Shown: positions 1 through 5,543 of the stretch, in pieces
Numbering within the stretch: position 1 is the stretch's first letter
Layout: each line of letters begins with the position of its first letter
DNA from: an uncultured Bryobacterales bacterium
GTDB lineage: Bacteria > Acidobacteriota > Terriglobia > Bryobacterales > Bryobacteraceae
Assembly: GCA_937859895.1 (NCBI GenBank)
Contig: CALMAV010000033.1
Span: 7,698-13,240 of the forward strand
Reading direction: 5' to 3'
Length of the DNA stretch: 5,543 nt
Position numbers and translations under genes: made by a program
The notes under the pieces: model-generated
The model's database searches: none
Seen by the model: the letters and a program-made list of their open reading frames with translations, nothing else
Told to the model about the DNA's origin: nothing

Positions 1-773
1 GGAGTCGGCGCAGCCTTCAACTTAGTGGCATTGTCTTTGGACTGTTGCGCGAATGTCTTCACAGCTGCCGGCGCATTCGCAATAGCTAAAACTTTGTCTG
101 CCGTTGCGATCGCATCGTCGTACTGCTTGGCGTCCACATACGCCTTTGAGAGCCGCGCCATGGCGACCGAGTTGGTCGGTTGCGTGTCGCTGGCTTGCTT
201 GAAGTCTTTGATTGCGTCCGGGTAGTTCTTCCGCAATGTTGCAGCCTGTCCCAACGCATCGTAAGACTGCGAGGTCAGCTCCTTCCAGTAGTCTGGCCAC
301 TGTGCAGGAGGCATGCCGACTGGAGGCGTGTCTGCCGTCTTCAAAAGATCCAGCGCCTTGTTCGCGTAATCATCTACCTTTTTCAAGCTCTGTTCTTTGT
401 CCAGGTCATTTTCACGCACGTGTTGCACCGTCGATTCGGCTAGCGTGACACGAGCAGGAATATTGTTTGGCTCTGCTTCCAGCACCCGATCAGCAAAGAC
501 TGACGTCTGCGCGGCATCGCCTTTACGCTGAGCTGCATCCATGGCCATATTCAGCAACATCGGCTTATATTCGGTGTCGGCAAAATTCTCGAGCACACTA
601 TTGACCGAGGTGATTACGCCGTCCCAGTTCTGTGCGGATTCGGCCGCCTGCACCTTCTGCAAAGCGTCCACTTCTTTTTGCGACTTTGGCTTGGGCGGTG
701 CAGTCTGAGCACTGGCAAGCAAGCCCGTTAGCAAGCCGGTTGCGATAGCGCGTGAAAGAAATTTATTTTTCAT
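1..773 (-). CDS. Exported TPR-repeat protein, C-terminus cut by the left window edge
   Basis: The reading frame runs open from an ATG at 773..771 to the window edge, giving 257 complete codons and no stop, so the C-terminus lies outside. Residues 1-22 form a classical signal peptide: K2/K4/R8, a hydrophobic core at 9-20, and an A-S-A cleavage site before Q23. A Pro/Lys-rich linker (25-32) follows, then helical pairs with TPR character at about 70-103, 104-146, 165-200 and 201-235. The last two are clearest, with LGQAATLRKNYPDAIKDF and LSKAYVDAKQYDDAIATA matching the small/aromatic TPR pattern. TPRs are protein-binding scaffolds, so a periplasmic or outer-membrane adaptor role is likely; no catalytic motif is visible. 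The start codon overlaps the stop of the upstream gene (ATGA), and an AGGAG lies 10 bases before it, so the two are translationally coupled. I recall similar 'KSQKEVDAL' TPR proteins from Terriglobia, which is memory and not a search. Confidence 0.85.
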   Translation of the reverse strand, partial: MKNKFLSRAIATGLLTGLLASAQTAPPKPKSQKEVDALQKVQAAESAQNWDGVITSVNSVLENFADTEYKPMLLNMAMDAAQRKGDAAQTSVFADRVLEAEPNNIPARVTLAESTVQHVRENDLDKEQSLKKVDDYANKALDLLKTADTPPVGMPPAQWPDYWKELTSQSYDALGQAATLRKNYPDAIKDFKQASDTQPTNSVAMARLSKAYVDAKQYDDAIATADKVLAIANAPAAVKTFAQQSKDNATKLKAAPT

Positions 774-2344
774 GGTTTCTGTTCTCCTGATATGCTCTGC
801 AAGGCTTTCTCCGCCGCGTCACGGGCGCGAGCAGTTGCGCCCTCAGTCGCGAGAGCTGTTTTCAGCTCTGTTGTAGCCTTTCCCGTGTCTCCGGCCTTCA
901 ACGCCAGCTGTCCCAAGTAGAAATGCGACCAGGCCGTGGTTGCGGGAGTAGGACTAGTTTCAACAGTACGTTGAAACAGATTCAGCGCCTCGTCCCAACG
1001 TTTCTCCTGAAGATTGATAAGAGCTAGCCCATACAGAGACTGACCCTGAATAGTTTTGTCGGTTGTCCCCTCCAGGCTTTGCTTGTAGAGCTTCTTAGCG
1101 CCCTCATACTCTTTCTGTTCAAAGAGCCCGTCTGCCGACATCAGCGCAGCTTCAGCCGGGTTGACCTGCATAGAAGCAGGAGGCACAATAACGCGCGGCG
1201 GAACTGACTGAACAAATTCGATGTTCTTCAGCCGCTTCTCCTCCTTATGCACATCAATGGCGGAGATCAGCTCCGGATAGTACAGCCGAAAAGACTCCTG
1301 CTGCTTTTCATAACCGATGAGCAGGTCGGCAAAGCCTGCGGTCAGCACATAACCTTCACGCATTGCCCCGTTGACGTACTGAGTGCGCTTATCCGCGCCG
1401 CTATGCATCAAGCGGCTCTCGACGGCTTTGATCAAGCTTTTGGTAAGCAGAAGCGAGAAGTCGTCCTTGTAGGCAAGGCCTAGAGCCGGAGCCTCTTGCG
1501 CATACTTAGCCAAGGCTTTCTTTTGATTGATCGTTTCTTTGTACTTGAAGCTCAGCGGATCCAGTAGGTACCCCAGGTAAGCGTCACGAATCTCATCAAC
1601 GACCGGTGCCGTTGTGGGCGAGATCACAATAAAGTAGTCACTCTGATAACTACGTACCTGAATCTGATCCGGCGCAGCTAGCAGGTCAAGAAAGATCTGG
1701 AATCGACGTCCGGTTGCGCTCGATGGGTTGCGAAGGTATCCATTTGTCTCAAAGAGGGTTCCGATGACCGCATCTTGGTACTCGCCAACGGCGGCCGCGT
1801 AAGCGGGTTGTGAGCGGGTCCACAGATCTTCCAATTTCGCTTCTTTGTAGTAGCGCGCCAGAATGGTGCTGAAGCCTTCCAGAGCTTGCACATCCGGCGG
1901 CACCATACCATTAGGGACTTCGAAATCGGGCGGTCCTTTGGCGACCATAGCAAACGAAATGTACTGGCTCAGGTCCGCAGTGTCTGAGGCTTTCTTATGC
2001 TCCTTGTAGAAGGCGCGGAGATCTGAAAGTGATGGGGCAGGACGCGACTCTAACTCCTTCCGAATCTGGGTACGAACTTTGTAATGCTGATTGAGCGGCG
2101 AGTCGATTCCAGCGTCGTAACCGGCTGCATTGATGGCGGCCAGAGTTGCAAAAAGCGTCGGGCTGACACTGAATCCGTTATCCGGCTGGGTTAGCGAGGC
2201 ATCCTGCCGGGCTCGGGCCCGCGCCGCCTGGGGCGGGGCAGTCCGTCCAGGCACTGTCTCAGTCTTGGCCTGAGCACCGGAGGAGGCCGGAAGGGATAGA
2301 GCGGTAAATGCCAACAAATAAATGGAGGGTGGAAAAACTCTCAA
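770..2344 (-). CDS. Exported 524-aa protein with C-terminal TPR repeats and an uncharacterised N-terminal domain
   Basis: The start is a TTG at 2344..2342. A purine-rich GGAAAGGAAAG sits 8 bases upstream, an in-frame TAG lies 21 bases upstream, and the first in-frame ATG is more than 100 codons inside. Residues 1-24 are a signal peptide (hydrophobic core 8-18, likely cleavage at S-G-A before Q25). An Ala/Arg/Pro-rich linker spans about 30-48. Residues 58-380 are a predominantly helical domain I cannot name, opening with SPTLFATLAAINAAGYDAG. Residues 397-503 hold about three TPRs (397-427, 431-465, 470-503; for example LYGLALINLQEKRWDEALNLF). The TPRs suggest protein binding in the periplasm. 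The segment at 239-263 resembles a metalloprotease-like motif without its histidines (see findings). Its stop overlaps the next gene's start as ATGA, so the pair forms an operon. Export and TPR calls are firm; the molecular function is unknown. Confidence 0.88.
   Translation of the reverse strand: MRVFPPSIYLLAFTALSLPASSGAQAKTETVPGRTAPPQAARARARQDASLTQPDNGFSVSPTLFATLAAINAAGYDAGIDSPLNQHYKVRTQIRKELESRPAPSLSDLRAFYKEHKKASDTADLSQYISFAMVAKGPPDFEVPNGMVPPDVQALEGFSTILARYYKEAKLEDLWTRSQPAYAAAVGEYQDAVIGTLFETNGYLRNPSSATGRRFQIFLDLLAAPDQIQVRSYQSDYFIVISPTTAPVVDEIRDAYLGYLLDPLSFKYKETINQKKALAKYAQEAPALGLAYKDDFSLLLTKSLIKAVESRLMHSGADKRTQYVNGAMREGYVLTAGFADLLIGYEKQQESFRLYYPELISAIDVHKEEKRLKNIEFVQSVPPRVIVPPASMQVNPAEAALMSADGLFEQKEYEGAKKLYKQSLEGTTDKTIQGQSLYGLALINLQEKRWDEALNLFQRTVETSPTPATTAWSHFYLGQLALKAGDTGKATTELKTALATEGATARARDAAEKALQSISGEQKP
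784..788 (-). promoter_or_regulatory. Ribosome binding site inside the preceding gene
   Basis: AGGAG on the minus strand lies within the last codons of the 524-aa TPR gene, 10 bases upstream of the ATG at 773. It supports that start and independent or coupled re-initiation at the ATGA junction. Confidence 0.7.
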
Positions 2345-2446
2345 CAGTGCTGCTTTCCTTTCCTAGTTTACCCGCAGGCGAGATGCCCATGAACTCTAGG
2401 TGAATCAATTTAATCCGGGCTTCATCCAACTGAGTGGAGATTAGCA
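2345..2446. promoter_or_regulatory. Divergent intergenic region between the TPR operon and trxA
   Basis: These 102 bases separate two genes transcribed away from each other, so promoters for both must lie here or extend into the genes. Only the two ribosome binding sites are clear: GGAAAGGAAAG on the minus strand, and GGAG at 2436..2439 on the plus strand. The middle (about 2400-2415, gaatcaatttaat) is AT-rich and could hold -10-like elements, but I find no convincing -35/-10 pair on either strand and no obvious operator palindrome. The call rests on gene arrangement rather than on a recognised box. Confidence 0.4.
2353..2363 (-). promoter_or_regulatory. Ribosome binding site that decides the TTG start
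   Basis: The minus strand reads GGAAAGGAAAG here, with an 8-base spacer to the TTG at 2344. Because an in-frame TAG lies directly before this site and no ATG follows for over 100 codons, it makes TTG the most plausible start. The adjacent in-frame CTG at 2347 is a weaker alternative. Confidence 0.6.
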
Positions 2447-2779
2447 ATGGCTGGCAGCAATACTTTGACATTCAATGATGCGACGTTTGAGAAGGAAGTT
2501 CTCAGTTCAGAGGTCCCAGTACTGGTAGATTTCTGGGCTGAATGGTGTGGACCATGCCGCATGATGGGACCGACTGTCGATCAGGTTGCGACCGAATACA
2601 ACGGAAAAGTGAAAGTCGGCAAGCTGGATGTTGATTCGAATCAGCAGACCGCTGCCCGCTATGGTATTCGCGGGATCCCCACCGTTTTGGTTTTCAAGGG
2701 TGGGCAAATTGTCGAGCAGAAAGTCGGCGCGATTGGAAAGCCTGAGTTTGTGAAGATGCTGGACAAGCATCTCGCTTAA
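2447..2779 (+). CDS. trxA: Thioredoxin
   Basis: This is a 110-aa cytoplasmic protein disulfide reductase of the classic thioredoxin fold, at the family's usual length. The redox centre W33-C34-G35-P36-C37 is preceded by the hallmark D28-F29-W30-A31 segment, including the buried Asp that assists thiolate chemistry. The cis-proline loop is G76-I77-P78-T79, followed by the VLVFKGG strand and turn. There is no signal peptide, so it is not a membrane-tethered maturation thioredoxin. It would receive electrons from thioredoxin reductase (not in this window) and reduce clients such as ribonucleotide reductase and peroxiredoxins. The ATG has a GGAG 7 bases upstream, and the gene ends in TAA 16 bases before a strong terminator, so it appears to be a single-gene transcript. 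It is divergent from the TPR operon, and nothing links the two functionally. Confidence 0.97.
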   Translation: MAGSNTLTFNDATFEKEVLSSEVPVLVDFWAEWCGPCRMMGPTVDQVATEYNGKVKVGKLDVDSNQQTAARYGIRGIPTVLVFKGGQIVEQKVGAIGKPEFVKMLDKHLA

Positions 2780-2795
2780 CTGTAAATTCTGGTAG

Positions 2796-2832
2796 TGAAA
2801 AGAGCGCTCCAATCCACGGAGCGCTCTTTTCA
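2796..2832 (+). terminator. Intrinsic terminator after trxA
   Basis: A perfect 15-bp inverted repeat (2796..2810 with 2818..2832) encloses a 7-base loop (aatccac). The stem has a G+C-rich upper half (gagcgctcc) and an A-tract at its 5' foot (gaaaag), which makes the matching 3' foot a T-tract (cttttc), followed by attt. This is the usual shape of a Rho-independent terminator. Because A- and T-tracts flank both sides, it could also stop transcription from the opposite direction. It separates trxA from the ankyrin gene. Confidence 0.88.
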
Positions 2833-2880
2833 TTTGAGCAGTGCAAATAGTCAGTAACTTCCTTCCTGTACCCTGAGTGC

Positions 2881-4194
2881 ATGCTTCGGTCAGCGGCCGT
2901 GCTGGCCTGCACGCTCCTGACTGCAATTTGCATTCTTCAATCTAATCCGAACGGGCAATTCCCAAACTCTGTGGCCGCTCCTGGCCAGTCCGAAGCGCTT
3001 CATCGTGCTGTTCGCACCGGTAATGTGGAGCTTACGAGAAAGTTGCTCGATTCTGGCGCCGACCCGAACAGTCTTGATCCGCTTGGCGGTACATGTCTCC
3101 TGGACGCTGCCTGGTTGGGTAATGAGCCGATTGCAGAACTGCTCCTCGCACACGACGCAAATGTGAACGTGGTCCATCGCGAAGCAGGTTCGACGGCCCT
3201 GCAATACGCAGTACTTACTTCCCAACTGGCTGTTGTTCGCTTGCTGCTGAGCAAAGGAGCGGACGTAAATCGCCGGTATCGCAACGGCCAGACTGCACTG
3301 CATATTGCTGCTGGCCGTGATAATCCTAGCGTGATCGAGTTGCTTCTTGCTGCTCGCGCGCCACTTGAAGCTGTCGATCTAAACGACAATACTCCTCTTG
3401 ATGAGGCAGTTTTGCATAACCAGTCCTCGTCGGTTCGGTGCCTGCTGGCACACGGCGCAGACATTCATCACCTTCATCCCAATGACGGACGCGGCCCTTT
3501 GCATGAGGCCAGCATTAAGGGATTCGCAGGTATTGTCAAGCTCCTCGTTGAGGCCGGTTGTGATCCGGTCGGACGTGACCGTTCTGGTCAATCTCCCCTG
3601 GACCTTGCTCTTGCGTATAAGAACGCCAACGTCGTGGCGGAACTGCTCAATAGCGGTGCTCATTTAGCTGAATCGCAGAGTGAGGCCGAGAGCGCCATGG
3701 AGACAGCGACGCTGAAAGGGCAGACTGAGATTGTCCAGATCCTTTTACGAAGTGGGCTCGACGTCAATCGCCAGACAATGACAGGCTCGACATATTTGCA
3801 TGACGCTGCTTTAAAGAATCAGGTCCACATTGTGGAGCTTTTGTTAAAGGCAGGAGCAAGGCTGGATGCACGCAACCGCTCCGGAGGGACGCCGCTACAT
3901 GACGCAGCTCTGGCCGGCAGTGTTGACGCAATGGCTCTTCTGTTAAATGCTGGGGCGGCTATCGATGCACAAGATACCGACTCCGGTGCGACCCCCCTGA
4001 TGCTGGCCGCCTCACTCGATCGGCAAGCTGCCGTGTCACTGCTATTAAAGAGAGGGACCGATAAAACCTTGAAAGACCAGAGAGGCCATACCGCTCTTGA
4101 TCGGGCTCGAGAAAATGATGACCCGAGCCTGCTACGGTTATTGCAGACTGCCTACTTGCCCGCATCCCCTAAAAAATCTATTTCTCAGCCCTAA
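2881..4194 (+). CDS. Exported or membrane-anchored protein of 12 ankyrin repeats
   Basis: The 437-aa product begins with a hydrophobic segment (residues 4-19, after R3) that looks like a signal peptide or N-terminal anchor. No convincing A-x-A site is seen, and C10 and C17 do not sit in a good lipobox. After a short linker, the rest is an ankyrin array starting at about residues 38, 71, 105, 138, 171, 205, 238, 271, 304, 337, 371 and 404, a near-perfect 33-residue period. Typical units are TALHIAAGRDN.SVIELLL and TPLHDAALAGSVDAMALLL. The eighth (271-303) has lost the TPLH turn. A basic tail (KKSISQP) ends the protein. Ankyrin repeats bind proteins, and no enzyme domain is present, so a partner cannot be inferred. 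The ATG is the first start after an in-frame TAG at 2848, but no good Shine-Dalgarno precedes it. It lies 48 bases after the trxA terminator, and the response regulator follows 44 bases downstream. Confidence 0.92.
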   Translation: MLRSAAVLACTLLTAICILQSNPNGQFPNSVAAPGQSEALHRAVRTGNVELTRKLLDSGADPNSLDPLGGTCLLDAAWLGNEPIAELLLAHDANVNVVHREAGSTALQYAVLTSQLAVVRLLLSKGADVNRRYRNGQTALHIAAGRDNPSVIELLLAARAPLEAVDLNDNTPLDEAVLHNQSSSVRCLLAHGADIHHLHPNDGRGPLHEASIKGFAGIVKLLVEAGCDPVGRDRSGQSPLDLALAYKNANVVAELLNSGAHLAESQSEAESAMETATLKGQTEIVQILLRSGLDVNRQTMTGSTYLHDAALKNQVHIVELLLKAGARLDARNRSGGTPLHDAALAGSVDAMALLLNAGAAIDAQDTDSGATPLMLAASLDRQAAVSLLLKRGTDKTLKDQRGHTALDRARENDDPSLLRLLQTAYLPASPKKSISQP

Positions 4195-4238
4195 AGTTTT
4201 CCCGCAGAATCTGCCGATAAACCCCATAGCAGGAAAAC

Positions 4239-4901
4239 ATGGGACACACTACACGGGTCATTCGCACAGTTATCGCCGACAGTAACGTTCTGTTCAGGCG
4301 TGGTCTCCAGTCGCTCATACAGCAGAGTGCCGGGCTGTGTGTGGTGGGCCAGGCAGCCACAGCGGAAGTCCTGTTACAGAATGTGTTAGCGGTCAGGCCG
4401 GATGTGCTCGTCATTGATGGCGAACTGCTTGCGTCCCACGACATTGCTCAGTTCCGTTTGGCACTGCACCAGGCGCAGCTATCGGTCCAGATTCTTGTCA
4501 TGGCAGTCGGGGAGAGCCCGCGCACCTTGGAAGCGGCGCTAGCGGTAGGCGCGCGCGGATACATGCTCAAGGACAGTAAGCCCGGGTACATGGTAGCCGC
4601 TCTAGTCAGCCTTGCCTCACAGCAGGATGCTAAGTACTCCTCAGGACTGGTCCCTGATCTGAAGGCGCTTGCTGATCAAACGCCGGAGACAGGCGTGGGC
4701 CAAGCGCTGACCAATCGCGAGAAGGAAGTGGTCAAACTGCTGGCTGAAGGCAAGACCGTACGGACGGTTGCGTCTGACTTATCTCTCAGTGCCAAAACGA
4801 TTGAGGCACACAAGCTGAATCTGATGCGCAAGTTGGACATCCATGATCGCGCCAGTCTCATTGCCTACGCTGCACAAAGCGGCATACTTGCAGCAGCGTA
4901 G
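4239..4901 (+). CDS. NarL/LuxR-family response regulator with atypical receiver site
   Basis: This 220-aa protein has the usual two-domain length: a receiver at about 8-125 and a LuxR-type helix-turn-helix at about 155-217. The DNA-binding domain is canonical, with L157-T-N-R-E-K-E-V, then the recognition region S184-A-K-T-I-E-A-H-K and RKLDIHDRASLIAYA. In the receiver, the likely phosphoacceptor D60 (in LVIDGEL) and the conserved K111 (GYMLKDS) are present. The acidic pair is reduced to D14-S15, where DD is usual, and the switch Thr/Ser after strand 4 is A89 (ILVMAVG). It probably binds promoters as a dimer in the cytoplasm. No histidine kinase is encoded nearby, so it is an orphan here. The start has AGGA only 4 bases upstream, slightly close, but no other in-frame start fits the fold. 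Only 44 bases and no terminator separate it from the ankyrin gene, so co-transcription is possible. Confidence 0.93.
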   Translation: MGHTTRVIRTVIADSNVLFRRGLQSLIQQSAGLCVVGQAATAEVLLQNVLAVRPDVLVIDGELLASHDIAQFRLALHQAQLSVQILVMAVGESPRTLEAALAVGARGYMLKDSKPGYMVAALVSLASQQDAKYSSGLVPDLKALADQTPETGVGQALTNREKEVVKLLAEGKTVRTVASDLSLSAKTIEAHKLNLMRKLDIHDRASLIAYAAQSGILAAA

Positions 4902-4909
4902 GGCACGGC

Positions 4910-4950
4910 AAGACTTTGTCTTCGGAACCGCTTGGCGGCAACTGTTCCGG
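4910..4950 (+). other. Two adjacent small inverted repeats downstream of the response regulator
   Basis: A 5-bp stem with a TTT loop (aagac at 4910..4914, gtctt at 4918..4922) is followed at once by a 6-bp stem (cggaac 4923..4928, gttccg 4944..4949). The second stem encloses a short inner hairpin (cgc/gcg around ttg). They could fold at the 3' end of the regulator transcript. No T-tract follows, so this is not a convincing intrinsic terminator, and repeats this short can arise by chance. The remaining bases to the sppA start show no recognisable promoter. Confidence 0.25.
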
Positions 4951-5007
4951 GTAGTCTCACTAACCGAAACTTGCTACGCTTCGAGAGAAGAATGCGCCTG
5001 AGTCCTC

Positions 5008-5543
5008 ATGTCTAAATTTCTGCTGGGAATCATTGTTGGTGTGATCGTTGCCGTCCTCGGCGTTGTGATTATCGCGCTTGTTATTGGCCGTGCTTTCAGC
5101 AACAAGCAGCCCGTGGTGGCCGCTAACGGAGTTCTGGTTGTCTCCCTGGAAGGTGCTCTGCCGGAGAGCTCACCGGTCGACCTGCCCATACCGCTCGTGC
5201 AATCTCAGAACCAGCCGACGGTCCGAGATGTCTGGACCTCCTTGCGTGCGGCAGCTAACGACAATAGAATCAAGGCGGTCCTGCTGCAACCTCGCAATGT
5301 GCAGGCCGGTTGGGCAAAGCTGGAGGAAGTACGCCGTGATCTGGTTGACTTCAAGCGATCAGGCAAGCCCGTCTATGCGCTTCTGCAGGGCGCTGGATCC
5401 CACGAATATTATCTTGCTTCTGTTGCCGATCGAATTTACATTTCGCCAGACGACCACCTGGACGTGAAAGGGTTTCGCATCGAAGAGAGTTACTACAAGA
5501 ACACCCTCGATAAGATCGGCGTCGGTGTGCAAGTAGACCACAT
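5008..5543 (+). CDS. sppA: Signal peptide peptidase SppA, 67K type, N-terminal part (cut by the right window edge)
   Basis: The frame is open from ATG 5008 to the edge, giving 178 complete codons with the rest missing. Residues 5-27 are a strongly hydrophobic membrane anchor after K3. A beta strand (VLVVSLEGALPE) and the peptidase family S49 N-terminal domain follow: VRDVWTSLRAAANDNRIKAV, then FKRSGKPVYALL, YYLASVADRIYISP, and YYKNTLDKIGVGVQVDH. This order closely parallels E. coli SppA as I recall it (SGKPVYA, YYLAS.A.KI.LSP, GLYYKSLLDKL). SppA digests signal peptides left in the membrane after protein export, using a Ser-Lys dyad. The Lys lies just beyond the sequence seen here and the Ser much further on, so catalytic competence cannot be judged. 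No good Shine-Dalgarno precedes the ATG; a tiny overlapping ORF does (see findings). The full protein should be roughly 550-600 aa if it is the fused-repeat type. Confidence 0.92.
   Translation, partial: MSKFLLGIIVGVIVAVLGVVIIALVIGRAFSNKQPVVAANGVLVVSLEGALPESSPVDLPIPLVQSQNQPTVRDVWTSLRAAANDNRIKAVLLQPRNVQAGWAKLEEVRRDLVDFKRSGKPVYALLQGAGSHEYYLASVADRIYISPDDHLDVKGFRIEESYYKNTLDKIGVGVQVDH

Noticed and set aside
22..448. Several short ORFs on both strands at the left end
   Set aside because: All overlap the continuous TPR-encoding minus-strand frame (773 to the edge), which has a signal peptide and TPR pattern; the others are Cys/Arg-rich shadows.
2345..2446. Candidate -35/-10 pairs such as TTGATT...CATCTC on the minus strand
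   Set aside because: Matches to the consensus are too poor on at least one box; no pair stands out from background.
2259..2471. 70-codon minus-strand ORF covering the divergent gap
   Set aside because: It is in a different frame from the 524-aa gene, overlaps its signal peptide and the trxA start, and has no family features. It cannot serve as an upstream extension of the TPR gene.
2507..2926. 139-codon minus-strand ORF across trxA and its terminator
   Set aside because: It is antisense to the whole conserved thioredoxin core and runs through a strong hairpin terminator; the product resembles no family I know.
2881..2931. Lipoprotein signal in the ankyrin protein (C10 or C17)
   Set aside because: C10 comes too early after the N-terminus, and C17 is preceded by Ile at the -1 position; neither fits a lipobox well.
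2890..3464. Long minus-strand ORFs (137 and 154 codons) opposite the ankyrin gene
   Set aside because: They lie antisense to a clear, periodic ankyrin coding sequence. Their products are Ser/Arg/Cys-rich and low in recognisable structure, as expected for the reverse frames of a repeat gene, and I see no support for their being genes.
3796..3920. Near-repeat DNA (tgcatgacgctgct / tacatgacgcagct) in ankyrin repeats 9 and 10
   Set aside because: The similarity is short and explained by the shared protein motif LHDAAL; neighbouring codons differ, so there is no sign of recent DNA duplication.
5078..5541. ORFs of 129 codons (plus) and 60 codons (minus) inside the right-end gene
   Set aside because: The sppA frame from 5008 explains the whole stretch with strong family motifs; these are out-of-frame or antisense.
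1..5543. CRISPR array, tRNA, insertion sequence or phage-defence system
   Set aside because: I found no spaced direct repeats, cloverleaf, terminal inverted repeats or transposase/nuclease motifs on either strand; the gene content is ordinary housekeeping and envelope functions.

Overview
The window looks like an ordinary stretch of chromosome from a Gram-negative-type bacterium. My best guess is an acidobacterium of the class Terriglobia. That guess rests on recalled family resemblance of the two exported TPR proteins at the left end and on the moderate G+C composition; no rRNA or other lineage marker is present, so it is an inference. I see no tRNA, rRNA, CRISPR array, insertion sequence, prophage gene or att site. 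All six genes read as intact, except for the two cut off by the window edges.

Layout. The left 2.3 kb is a minus-strand pair of exported TPR proteins. The upstream gene (770..2344, TTG start, 524 aa) ends in a 4-base ATGA overlap with the next gene (start at 773), which runs off the left edge. A 102-base gap then separates these from the divergent plus-strand gene trxA (2447..2779, thioredoxin with a WCGPC active site), which is closed by a very clear intrinsic terminator at 2796..2832. To the right, all on the plus strand, come an exported or membrane-anchored protein made almost entirely of 12 ankyrin repeats (2881..4194), a NarL/LuxR-family response regulator with a non-canonical receiver site (4239..4901), and the N-terminal part of a signal peptide peptidase of the SppA 67K type (5008.., cut by the right edge).

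How they may work together. The TPR pair is almost certainly co-expressed and translationally coupled, and both products are predicted to act outside the cytoplasm. Thioredoxin is a self-contained unit. The ankyrin gene and the regulator are 44 bases apart with no visible terminator and may share a transcript; whether the regulator controls its neighbours cannot be told from sequence. SppA degrades cleaved signal peptides at the membrane and is probably independent, with a 106-base gap before it. No new multi-gene system is evident. The points most worth a second look are the altered phosphorylation site of the response regulator, a possible inactivated metalloprotease-like motif in the 524-aa TPR protein, and the very regular exported ankyrin array.
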